Shown here: piece by piece, positions 25,046 to 32,899 of the stretch
Position numbering within the stretch: position 1 is the first letter of the stretch
Layout: each line of letters starts with the position of its first letter
From: Thalassobius sp049116315
GTDB taxonomy: Bacteria > Pseudomonadota > Alphaproteobacteria > Rhodobacterales > Rhodobacteraceae
Reading direction: 5' to 3'
Length of the DNA: 64,000 bases
Assembly: GCA_049116315.1 (NCBI GenBank)
Contig: JAGDZD010000007.1
Span: 124,001 to 188,000 of the forward strand
Position numbers and translations under genes: made by a program
The notes under the pieces: generated by a model
The model's database searches: none
Told to the model about the DNA's origin: nothing
What the model saw: only the letters and a program-made list of their open reading frames with translations

Positions 25046-25504
25046 ATGCCGGTTGTTGCTGGATATTTGAAAAAACATACCGAAGCTTTGGTCAAAGACG
25101 TTGGGATCGAAGCCGCATGTCAACTGACAGGCAAATCCAAAGCCACCTTGGGGCGGTACTATTCTGATCACCCCGAACATGCGGATCGTTTCATGCCCAT
25201 TGATGCGGTTGCGGCGCTTGAGGCGGCCTCGTCGTCGCCGCATGTGACCACCGCCTTGGCAGAGTTGAACGGCGTTATGCTGTCTCATGCGGAACGCCCG
25301 CGCAAAAACGATCAGAGTGGTGGCATCAATGCGGATGTCATCGCGCTAAGCCAACGGTTTGCGATGCTGATGGGCGAGTACCACCAGTCTATCGAGGATG
25401 GGGTGATCAGCATCAACGAAGCCAAACGGTTGCTGCGTGAAACTTTGGCGCTGCAACAGGTTTTGGTGGATATGAAGTTGCACCTCGAAGAGGAAGGCCT
25501 CTGA
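25046..25504 (+). CDS. Predicted DNA-binding protein with CII-like helix-turn-helix
   Basis: A 152-residue protein. Residues about 15-55 (DVGIEAACQLTGKSKATLGRYYSD, then RFMPIDAVAALEA) look like the helix-turn-helix of phage CII-like regulators. The C-terminal half, FAMLMGEYHQSIEDGVISINEAKRLLRETLALQQVLVDMKLHL, is helical and may form a coiled coil. It has a GAGAGGG ribosome site. The LuxR gene starts directly at its stop, so they are co-transcribed. No other family was recognised, and the role is unknown. Confidence 0.7.
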   Translation: MPVVAGYLKKHTEALVKDVGIEAACQLTGKSKATLGRYYSDHPEHADRFMPIDAVAALEAASSSPHVTTALAELNGVMLSHAERPRKNDQSGGINADVIALSQRFAMLMGEYHQSIEDGVISINEAKRLLRETLALQQVLVDMKLHLEEEGL

Positions 25505-25507
25505 GTG

Positions 25508-26407
25508 ATGGACGCACCAGCTGACAAAGCAAAACGCAGTTTGTTGGCCGCTGAAACCTATACGCCGGATCTTTTACATCTTTTTTTACGCGATTTGGAA
25601 ACCTGCGACAGTTCGGTTGCAGTGTGGGACCGGCTGGTGCAGCTGAGTTGTGCCGTTGATCTGCCAAATGTCGATTTCATCACTGCCAGCATCTTGCCGC
25701 AGAAGCAGCGCACGATGTTTGTGCGCACTTCGTATGATTCACACTGGTTGAACGCCCAGAACCAGGATCCAGAGCAATCCAAGTGGTCCTATTTTCGCAG
25801 CCATGCCTTGCACCACCTGACACCGATCTTGGTGGGGATGGAATTTGTCGAGGACTACATGCATTTGCCCGAAAAGCGGGTCACCATTTTGCGCGAGGCT
25901 GCACAGCGCGGAATGCGGTCGGGCTTTTCGGTTCCCCTGCGCGGGCATGCCCCGCCGCAAGCGGGTATTATAACGTTTTCCGGCCCCCATGCCCGCCGCG
26001 ATATGATCACCATCGCCAAAGCCCACGGTTGGACGTTGAATGTGGCCGCCCTGTCCGCGTACCAGCGGTTTAGCAGCCTCTATGCGCGGGAATTTCTGGA
26101 CCGCAACGAGATCACAGAAAAGCAGCGTGAACTGTTGGAGCTGATCGGCACAGGGTTGCAAGACAAACACATTGCCGAGCGCCTTGAGATCTCGATCTCT
26201 GCCCTGCGCCAAAGATTGCGTCAGCTGATGGACAAGACCGCCTGTCAAAGCCGCGCAGAGATCGCGGCGCTTGCGATGTGTTCGGGATTGCTGCCGGATC
26301 CACAATTGGCGCTTGACCCACAGGCGCAGGATGTGCGGGTCCATATGGATGGCCTTGGGGCGCAGGCCTTAAACAGTGCACCACATCTGGCGTCAGGCAA
26401 AAAATAA
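25508..26407 (+). CDS. LuxR-type transcriptional regulator
   Basis: A 299-residue protein. The C-terminal GerE/LuxR helix-turn-helix is clear: ITEKQRELLELIGTGLQDKHIAERLEISISALRQRLRQLMDKTACQSRAEIAALA. The N-terminal 190 residues have the length and a GFSVPLRGHAPPQAGIITFSG block of autoinducer-binding domains, but the usual Trp/Tyr/Asp ligand residues are not all evident, so the ligand is open. No luxI is in the window, so it is a LuxR solo here. A GTG at 25505 is an alternative start. A strong lux box occurs 236 bases after the stop. Confidence 0.87.
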   Translation: MDAPADKAKRSLLAAETYTPDLLHLFLRDLETCDSSVAVWDRLVQLSCAVDLPNVDFITASILPQKQRTMFVRTSYDSHWLNAQNQDPEQSKWSYFRSHALHHLTPILVGMEFVEDYMHLPEKRVTILREAAQRGMRSGFSVPLRGHAPPQAGIITFSGPHARRDMITIAKAHGWTLNVAALSAYQRFSSLYAREFLDRNEITEKQRELLELIGTGLQDKHIAERLEISISALRQRLRQLMDKTACQSRAEIAALAMCSGLLPDPQLALDPQAQDVRVHMDGLGAQALNSAPHLASGKK

Positions 26408-26455
26408 GAGGCCCCTCAGATGAGGAGCCTCTAGACCGATTGAAAAGGTCTTTTT
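26407..26455 (+). terminator. Double hairpin terminator after the LuxR gene
   Basis: AGAGGC...GCCTCT encloses CCTCA/TGAGG (26407-26432), followed by AGACC (26433-26437) paired with GGTCT (26447-26451) and a T5 tract. Confidence 0.8.
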
Positions 26456-26611
26456 GAAAGTCTGCAAAACCAAAATGGCACTCTGTAAAACAATTCATCA
26501 TGGGCTGGTGTTCCGTCAAAATAGACCGAAGATACTCATCAACCCTATTCCAAAGAGTAGGTTTTTTGACGTCTGCTGTCTGCTCCAAAATCGCAGGGTG
26601 ACCCGGTAGGG

Positions 26612-26631
26612 ACCTGCAATTTGCTATAGGT
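26612..26631. promoter_or_regulatory. Degenerate lux-box-like site
   Basis: ACCTGCAATTTGCTATAGGT keeps the ACCT...AGGT ends of a lux box at the right 20-base length but loses inner symmetry. It is centred 31 bp from the strong box at 26643. Confidence 0.35.
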
Positions 26632-26642
26632 TGGGCATGCTG

Positions 26643-26662
26643 ACCTGTAAATTCTTACAGGT
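26643..26662. promoter_or_regulatory. Lux box
   Basis: ACCTGTAAATTCTTACAGGT has 8-bp perfect arms and keeps all 14 outer bases of the Vibrio fischeri lux box (ACCTGTA-N6-TACAGGT). It lies between the LuxR terminator and the carB terminator, in a gap without an annotated gene. Confidence 0.75.
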
Positions 26663-26695
26663 TCGCCCAAACGCTGTGCAGCATGAAATTTTTGA

Positions 26696-26833
26696 ATTGC
26701 TGCATTGCAGCAATCTGCGAGCGACTGAGAAAGGTCGCGGCGAATCGTGACAATGTTTTGACAGGCCCCGCCAGCGCAATGACAGGGCTAAGCGCAATGA
26801 AAAACGGCCCCCGCAAAAGCAGAGGCCGTTTTC
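26696..26833 (+). ncRNA. Candidate small RNA downstream of the lux box
   Basis: If the lux box acts at -42, transcription would begin near 26695, with TGAAAT (26684-26689) as -10. The predicted RNA starts in a perfect palindrome ATTGCTGCA-T-TGCAGCAAT (26696-26714), has a second hairpin GCGAC/GTCGC (26721-26738) and ends at the hairpin AACGGCC/GGCCGTT with TTTT (26803-26832). About 138 nt. No matching protein frame is convincing. Inferred; direction is not proven. Confidence 0.35.
26800..26833 (-). terminator. Terminator of carB
   Basis: AAAACGGCC (26801-26809) pairs with GGCCGTTTT (26824-26832); on the minus strand a T5 tract follows the stem, 27 bases after the carB stop. The TTTT on the other strand could stop transcripts from the left too. 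Confidence 0.85.
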
Positions 26834-26859
26834 AGATTTGGATGAGATTGCGGCGGGTC

Positions 26860-29800
26860 TTACCCTTGCAGGCTCATGACACCAAATTCATCTTCGTTGC
26901 GGGCTTGGATCGCCAAGGCGGCCGCGTGGGCGCCAGCAACGGTGGTGAAGTATGGGATCTTGTCATAAAGCGCGACCGAGCGGATCTCGCGGCTGTCTTC
27001 TACGGCTTGTGCGCCTTCGGTGGTGTTGATCAGCAGCGAAATTTCACCGTCTTTCAACGTGTCCACGATGTTTGGGCGTCCTTCATAGACTTTGTTCACG
27101 GTGTCACAGCTGACGCCATTTTCAGCCAACCACGCTGCGGTGCCGCGGGTTGCGATGATTTTGAACCCTTGAGCGGCCAAAATTTGACCGGCCTGCGCTG
27201 TGGCGGGTGTCTTGTCGGCATCTTTGATCGAGAAGAACACAGTGCCGCTTTCTGGTAGTTCAGTTCCCGCACCCATTTGCGCTTTCAAGAAGGCCAATGG
27301 GAAAGATACATCCCAGCCCATCACCTCGCCGGTTGAGCGCATTTCTGGCCCCAAGATCGTGTCGACGCCGGGGAAGCGGGCAAAGGGCAGCACAGCTTCT
27401 TTCACGCTGAACCAAGGCATGTTGGGGTCGGCCAAAGTCATTGGATCGGCCATCGGCAATGTGCCCGGCTTGGCGTTCTCAGGATATTCGCCGCGGAACG
27501 GGAAGTTCTCCATCGGTTCGCCAGCCATCAACCGCGCCGCAATCGACGCGATGGCGCTGTCCGTGGCTTTGGCCACAAATGGCACGGTGCGCGATGCACG
27601 TGGGTTCACCTCGATAAGGTAAATATCATCGCCTTTGACCGCAAATTGCACGTTCATCAAGCCAACCACACCCAAGGACAAAGCCAAGGCTTCGGTTTGG
27701 CGTTTGATTTCGGTGATGGTGTCCGCAGGCAGCGAATAGGGCGGCAAAGAACATGCGCTGTCGCCCGAATGGACGCCCGCTTCTTCGATGTGCTGCATGA
27801 TGCCGGTGACATGGACAGTCTTGCCGTCAGACAAAGCGTCTACGTCACATTCGATGGCGCCAGACAGGTAGCTGTCAAGCAACACTGGGCTGTCGCCGGA
27901 TACAACCACCGCTTCTTTGATGTATCGTTCGAGCTGTGGCATGTCGCGCACGATTTCCATCGCGCGGCCACCCAGAACATAAGAGGGGCGGATCACCAGC
28001 GGGAAGCCGATATCTTCGGCGATTTTCAACGCTTCGCCATCTGTCGAAGCGATGCCGTTGTGAGGCTGTTTCAGCTCAAGCTTGTTGACCAGCTGTTGGA
28101 AGCGCTCGCGGTCTTCGGCCAAATCAATGGCGTCTGGCGAGGTGCCCAAAATTGGAATGCCTTCTTCGAACAGGGCGTTGGCCAATTTCAGCGGCGTTTG
28201 ACCACCGAATTGAACGATCACACCGTGCAGCGTGCCGTTTTCCTGCTCAACACGCAGAATTTCCATCACATGTTCAAAGGTCAGCGGCTCAAAGTACAAG
28301 CGATCCGAGGTGTCATAGTCTGTTGAAACCGTTTCGGGGTTACAATTGACCATGATGGTCTCATAGCCCGCTTCGGTCAGCGCGTAACAGGCGTGACAGC
28401 AGCAATAGTCAAACTCGATCCCTTGGCCGATCCGGTTGGGGCCACCGCCAAGAATGACAACTTTCTTTTTGTCGCTGGGGCGTGCTTCGCATTCGACGTC
28501 GCCCATCGCGGGGGCTTCGTAGGTCGAATACATATAAGGCGTCTGCGCTTCGAATTCTGCTGCACAGGTATCGATGCGCTTGAACACTGCGTTGACGCCC
28601 AAGTTCTGACGCGCGCGGCGAATGTTGGCTTCGGTGCGCCCTGTCAGGATCGCCAGACGTGCATCGGTAAAGCCCATCATCTTCAGATCTCGCAAACCGG
28701 TTTCTGTAACTGGCAGCCCGTCTTTGCGAATGTTCTCTTCGGCTTCAACGATTTCGCGGATCCGGTCCAAGAACCATGGGTCAAACATGGTGGTGGCGTG
28801 GATTTCGTCGTTGGTCAGGCCGTGACGCATCGCTTGGGCGATGGTGCGCATCCGGTCAGGGGTTTGTTTGCTGATCGCTTTGATCACGGCCACCTTGTCA
28901 GGTGCGCCTTCAATCTCAACTTCGTCAAAGCCGGTGAGACCCGATTCCATCGATGCCAAGGCTTTTTGCAGGCTTTCGTGGATGGTCCGGCCAATGGCCA
29001 TGGTTTCACCAACCGACTTCATCGCCGTGGTCAAATAGGGTTCTGAGCCGGGGAATTTTTCGAACGCAAACTTAGGGATCTTGGTGACAACATAGTCGAT
29101 GGTCGGCTCAAAGCTGGCCGGGGTCACCTTGGTGATGTCATTGTCCAACTCGTCCAGCGTATAGCCAACAGCCAGTTTCGCCGCGATCTTTGCGATCGGG
29201 AAACCTGTAGCCTTGGAGGCCAGTGCCGAAGACCGCGATACCCGAGGGTTCATTTCGATCACAACCATGCGGCCATCCGCTGGGTTCACCGCCCATTGCA
29301 CGTTAGAGCCGCCAGTTTCGACGCCAATTTCGCGCAGAACCGCAATCGAGCCATTGCGCATGATTTGGTATTCTTTGTCGGTCAGCGTCAGCGCTGGCGC
29401 CACAGTGATACTGTCACCGGTGTGAACCCCCATCGGGTCGATGTTTTCAATGGCACATACGATGATGGCGTTGTCGGCTTTGTCGCGCACAACCTCCATC
29501 TCGAATTCTTTCCACCCCAGCAGGCTCTCATCAACCAGAATTTGGTTCACAGGGCTGGCGTCCATGCCGGTGCGGCAGAAGTGGATATAGTCTTCGCGGT
29601 TATAGGCCACGCCACCGCCGGTGCCGCCCATGGTAAAGGCGGGGCGAATGATGGCTGGCAAGCCGATGTCTTCCAGTTCGAGCAGCGCCAAGCGCACACC
29701 TTCTTCGAGGTTGGCTTTGCCGTCATCCAACTTAGGGGCGGTCACAATCGACGCGCGCGGGTTTTCGATGCCCAACCGGTCCATGGCTTCGCGGAACAAC

Positions 29801-30189
29801 TTGCGATCTTCGGCCATTTCAATGGCGTTGCGGTCCGCGCCGATCATTTCGACGTTATACTTGTCCAGCACGCCCATTTCTTCGAGCGCCAGAGAGGTGT
29901 TCAAACCGGTCTGTCCACCCATCGTTGGCAGCAACGCATCGGGGCGTTCCTTTTCAATGATTTTGGCGACCACTTCTGGCGTGATGGGTTCGATATAGGT
30001 TGCGTCCGCCATGTTGGGATCGGTCATGATGGTCGCGGGGTTCGAGTTGACCAGGATGACGCGGTAGCCTTCTTCGCGAAGTGCTTTACAGGCCTGGGCG
30101 CCAGAGTAATCAAACTCGCAGGCCTGCCCAATGACAATGGGGCCCGCCCCAATGATCATGATCGAGGAGATATCGGTTCTTTTGGGCAT
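26860..30189 (-). CDS. carB: Carbamoyl-phosphate synthase large subunit
   Basis: A 1109-residue enzyme making carbamoyl phosphate for arginine and pyrimidine synthesis. The two homologous ATP-grasp halves are visible: IGAGPIVIGQACEFDYSGAQACKAL at the start, and LGGGPNRIGQGIEFDYCCCHACYAL in the middle, each with NPRVSRSSAL or NPRASRTVPF. The C-terminal allosteric domain ends at FGVMSLQG. The ATG at 30189 has AGAGGT upstream. argF, which uses its product, is also in the window at 51 kb. carA is not here. Confidence 0.98.
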   Translation of the reverse strand: MPKRTDISSIMIIGAGPIVIGQACEFDYSGAQACKALREEGYRVILVNSNPATIMTDPNMADATYIEPITPEVVAKIIEKERPDALLPTMGGQTGLNTSLALEEMGVLDKYNVEMIGADRNAIEMAEDRKLFREAMDRLGIENPRASIVTAPKLDDGKANLEEGVRLALLELEDIGLPAIIRPAFTMGGTGGGVAYNREDYIHFCRTGMDASPVNQILVDESLLGWKEFEMEVVRDKADNAIIVCAIENIDPMGVHTGDSITVAPALTLTDKEYQIMRNGSIAVLREIGVETGGSNVQWAVNPADGRMVVIEMNPRVSRSSALASKATGFPIAKIAAKLAVGYTLDELDNDITKVTPASFEPTIDYVVTKIPKFAFEKFPGSEPYLTTAMKSVGETMAIGRTIHESLQKALASMESGLTGFDEVEIEGAPDKVAVIKAISKQTPDRMRTIAQAMRHGLTNDEIHATTMFDPWFLDRIREIVEAEENIRKDGLPVTETGLRDLKMMGFTDARLAILTGRTEANIRRARQNLGVNAVFKRIDTCAAEFEAQTPYMYSTYEAPAMGDVECEARPSDKKKVVILGGGPNRIGQGIEFDYCCCHACYALTEAGYETIMVNCNPETVSTDYDTSDRLYFEPLTFEHVMEILRVEQENGTLHGVIVQFGGQTPLKLANALFEEGIPILGTSPDAIDLAEDRERFQQLVNKLELKQPHNGIASTDGEALKIAEDIGFPLVIRPSYVLGGRAMEIVRDMPQLERYIKEAVVVSGDSPVLLDSYLSGAIECDVDALSDGKTVHVTGIMQHIEEAGVHSGDSACSLPPYSLPADTITEIKRQTEALALSLGVVGLMNVQFAVKGDDIYLIEVNPRASRTVPFVAKATDSAIASIAARLMAGEPMENFPFRGEYPENAKPGTLPMADPMTLADPNMPWFSVKEAVLPFARFPGVDTILGPEMRSTGEVMGWDVSFPLAFLKAQMGAGTELPESGTVFFSIKDADKTPATAQAGQILAAQGFKIIATRGTAAWLAENGVSCDTVNKVYEGRPNIVDTLKDGEISLLINTTEGAQAVEDSREIRSVALYDKIPYFTTVAGAHAAALAIQARNEDEFGVMSLQG

Positions 30190-30386
30190 GGTAGACCTCT
30201 TTTTTTGCGGGCAGCAGCATGCAGGGGAGTGACTCACCCCGCGCAAATTGTTGCGGGTTATAGACATCGCGCGCCAAGGCGCAAGAGGCTTCGCAGAACA
30301 TCTGCAATCTGACCCTTTCTCCATCCTGCCATTCTGGTGTAGATCGCCGTTCGAAATTGCGCCCCGTCAGAGCGCTTGAGGCAGAA

Positions 30387-31508
30387 ATGAAGCTACGATT
30401 TGATCATGGCCCAGAGGGAGCACCGGTTTGGTTCAATGGTGCCATCAAAGAGTTGGTGGCCTTTGACCCAAACGAAGTGGACGCAACCCTTGCGGGGCTG
30501 GACCAAGCCTTGGCCGATGGTCATTGGGTGGCAGGGTTTGCCAGCTATGAACTGGGCTATCTTTTGGAACCCCGGTTGCGCGCACGTTTGCCAAGGGAAC
30601 GGCGGATGCCCTTGTTATGCTTTGGTCTTTACCAACGGCCTGAGACAGCCGCCCCATTGGAGGCTGCGGGCAAGCTGTCCAATCTGCGCCCCCGTTGGGA
30701 TCAAGACCAATACGCCAAGGCCTTTGCCAAAGTGCATGAACTGATTGCGGCCGGAGACATCTATCAGGCGAATTTGACCTTTCCGATCGATGCAGATGCC
30801 CAAGGTTCTGTCGCAGGCATTTATGCCGCATTGGCGGCGCATCAGCCCGTCCAACACGGGGCTTTGATGATGCATCCCGAACTGCCCGATTTGCTGTCAC
30901 GCTCGCCCGAATTGTTTTTTCGCACAAATTCCCAAGGAGAGATCGAAACCCGCCCAATGAAAGGCACGCAGCCGCGATCACAGCGTGCCAGCGAAGATGC
31001 CAAAGCGCGTGCCTTTCTTGAAAATGACCCAAAGAATCGGGCTGAAAACCTGATGATCGTCGATTTACTGCGCAATGATTTGAGCCGGGTCAGCGTTCCG
31101 GGCACGGTGAAGGTGCCCGAATTGTTCAAAGTTGAAACCTACGAAACGGTGCACCAAATGACATCGTTGATTCGCGCCCAGCTGCGACCAAAGACCGGTT
31201 TGTCTGATATCTTTCGGGCGCTGTTTCCCTGCGGTTCGATCACAGGGGCGCCCAAATTGCGGGCAATGGAAATTCTGTCGGACCTAGAGCCTTGGCCGAG
31301 GGACGCCTATTGCGGCACACTGGGCTGGGCCTCTCCGGATGGCAGCAGCGCGTTTAATGTTGCTATTCGCACGGTGATGGTTGAAGGCCGGGCCGCAATC
31401 CTAAATGTAGGGGGCGGGGTGGTCTGGGATAGCACGTCCCCATCCGAATACGAGGAGGCCTTATGGAAAGCACGTTTTGCGCAGAGCCCTGCGATGATTT
31501 CCGTCTGA
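30387..31508 (+). CDS. pabB: Aminodeoxychorismate synthase component I
   Basis: A 373-residue chorismate-binding enzyme. The family core spans IAAGDIYQANLTFPI, ETRPMKGTQPRSQRASEDAKAR, IVDLLRNDLSRVSVPGTVKVPELFKVETYETVHQMTS, FPCGSITGAPKLRAMEI and YCGTLGWASPDG. With an amidotransferase it makes 4-amino-4-deoxychorismate for folate. The start ATG at 30387 is preferred over one at 30357. Its 3' end overlaps pabC by 46 bases. Confidence 0.93.
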   Translation: MKLRFDHGPEGAPVWFNGAIKELVAFDPNEVDATLAGLDQALADGHWVAGFASYELGYLLEPRLRARLPRERRMPLLCFGLYQRPETAAPLEAAGKLSNLRPRWDQDQYAKAFAKVHELIAAGDIYQANLTFPIDADAQGSVAGIYAALAAHQPVQHGALMMHPELPDLLSRSPELFFRTNSQGEIETRPMKGTQPRSQRASEDAKARAFLENDPKNRAENLMIVDLLRNDLSRVSVPGTVKVPELFKVETYETVHQMTSLIRAQLRPKTGLSDIFRALFPCGSITGAPKLRAMEILSDLEPWPRDAYCGTLGWASPDGSSAFNVAIRTVMVEGRAAILNVGGGVVWDSTSPSEYEEALWKARFAQSPAMISV

Positions 31509-32110
31509 TCGAAACTTTTCGCTGGTCGCCTCAACAGGGGGCGGTGCGTTTGGACCTGCACCTTGCCCGTTTGGCGCAAAGCGCGGATGACTTGGGTTTT
31601 CCATTTCGGATGCAACGCGCGGTACAGGCGGTGTCTGCGCTGCGCGAACCAACGCCCCTGCGGTGTCGGTTGGAGTTGTTCCAGAATGGCGGGCTTGTGT
31701 TGACCACAGTTGAATTGACCCCTGATAAGCCCGAGTGGACGTTATCGGTGTCACCAGATCGATTGACGGCAACAGATAAATGGCTGCGCTACAAAACCAC
31801 CCATCGCGCCTTATATGATCATACGCGGGCCACGCTGCCGCAGGGTGTGGATGAAGCTGTTTTCTTAAACACAGCAGGTGAGGTCTGTGAGGGAACGATT
31901 ACAAATTTGTTTGCAACGATCGAAGATGGCGTGGTTCTAACCCCTGCTCTTGAATGCGGCGTCTTGCCGGGCGTTTTGCGCCAAGAGTTGATTGCTCAAG
32001 GCTACGTTAAGGAAGCCCGGCTAAGCCTGACGGATCTGCATGACGCACAGGCGTTGCAGATGGGAAATTCATTGCGTGGATTGATACCAGCCAAGCTGAT
32101 CAATTCCTGA
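31463..32110 (+). CDS. pabC: Aminotransferase class IV, aminodeoxychorismate lyase-like
   Basis: A 215-residue PLP-dependent protein. The PLP lysine is in WLRYKTTHRALYD; DEAVFLNTAGEVCEGTITNLFATI and LECGVLPGVLRQELI are the usual fold-type IV motifs. PabC releases pyruvate to give 4-aminobenzoate. The 46-base overlap with pabB strongly supports that role. It is shorter than the usual 270 residues, mainly in the N-terminal domain. Confidence 0.85.
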   Translation: MESTFCAEPCDDFRLIETFRWSPQQGAVRLDLHLARLAQSADDLGFPFRMQRAVQAVSALREPTPLRCRLELFQNGGLVLTTVELTPDKPEWTLSVSPDRLTATDKWLRYKTTHRALYDHTRATLPQGVDEAVFLNTAGEVCEGTITNLFATIEDGVVLTPALECGVLPGVLRQELIAQGYVKEARLSLTDLHDAQALQMGNSLRGLIPAKLINS

Positions 32111-32123
32111 AATTGGGGGCCAT

Positions 32124-32789
32124 ATGGGCACAGTAATTGCGGCAAAACCCGCATCGGATATTCGTCTCAAACTTGAACTTTTTCTTTTCTATTTGGCTGC
32201 GCCAGTGGCCATTGCTGTGTTTTTACCTGCCAGCTCGATGTTTACGGCCTTGTTTGCGCTGAGCGCGGTTGGGCTTGTGTTGTTGCAATTCACTCATGGG
32301 TTCCAATGGCGGTCACTGCGCGCTAACATTGCGGAGGTGCGCGCCATAGAGACGGCAAAATTTGCGCTGATCATGCTGATTGTCTGCCTTGGCATCATTT
32401 ACCTCACGGCGCCTGACTCGGCATTTGGGTTGCTGCGACGCAGCCCCCTGATGATGCTGGTGATTGCCATCGGCTATCCCATCTTGTCGGTCTTGCCGCA
32501 GGAATTGGTTTTTCGTCCGCTCTTCTTTCGCCGTTACGGTGGAATCCTGCCAGATGGGCGGGCTGCGATTTGGATCAATGCGGCGCTCTTTTCCTTGGCG
32601 CATCTGATGTATTGGAGCTGGATCGTCGCCGGAATGACCTTTGTTGGGGGGCTCCTTTTTGCTTGGGCCTACGAAACAAAGGGGAGTTTTGCGCTGGCGG
32701 TGGTGCTGCATTCGGTGGCCGGGGTGGTGATCTTTCTGACGGGAATGGGCCTCTATTTCTATTCTGGCAACGTTGTGCGGCCGTTTTAA
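32124..32789 (+). CDS. CPBP family intramembrane protease
   Basis: A 221-residue membrane protein with about six predicted segments. The CPBP motif 1 reads PQELVFRPLFFRR (E and R retained, the preceding E replaced by Q), motif 2 is ALFSLAHLMYW and motif 3 VVLHSVAG. The family includes CAAX prenyl endopeptidases and bacteriocin immunity proteins. The substrate is unknown. Its start is 14 bases after pabC, so co-transcription is possible; aspS has its own promoter downstream. Confidence 0.8.
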   Translation: MGTVIAAKPASDIRLKLELFLFYLAAPVAIAVFLPASSMFTALFALSAVGLVLLQFTHGFQWRSLRANIAEVRAIETAKFALIMLIVCLGIIYLTAPDSAFGLLRRSPLMMLVIAIGYPILSVLPQELVFRPLFFRRYGGILPDGRAAIWINAALFSLAHLMYWSWIVAGMTFVGGLLFAWAYETKGSFALAVVLHSVAGVVIFLTGMGLYFYSGNVVRPF

Positions 32790-32810
32790 GCGTTAAACCC
32801 GACGCTTTAC

Positions 32811-32839
32811 TTGACATCTGGCCGCCAAAAAGGTGTACC
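32811..32839 (+). promoter_or_regulatory. Promoter candidate of aspS
   Basis: TTGACA (32811-32816) and TGTACC (32834-32839) with 17 bases between. The -35 is perfect and the -10 weak. Confidence 0.45.
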
Positions 32840-32899
32840 GGCGCGGACGAATTCTGTGCGCCGCTGGCGCACCGCTGATGCCTGATGAAAGGTTATACC

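Noticed and set aside
26112..26588. 158-codon minus-strand frame overlapping the LuxR gene
   Set aside because: It starts with TTG and lies mostly antisense to the LuxR gene; no recognisable protein features.
26683..27258. 191-codon plus-strand frame beside the lux box
   Set aside because: It runs through the carB terminator and into carB antisense; the first codons are preceded by no ribosome site and match no family.
30190..30386. Pyrimidine-type attenuator between carB and pabB
   Set aside because: Two short stems are present on the carB side, but no T-tract or leader peptide.
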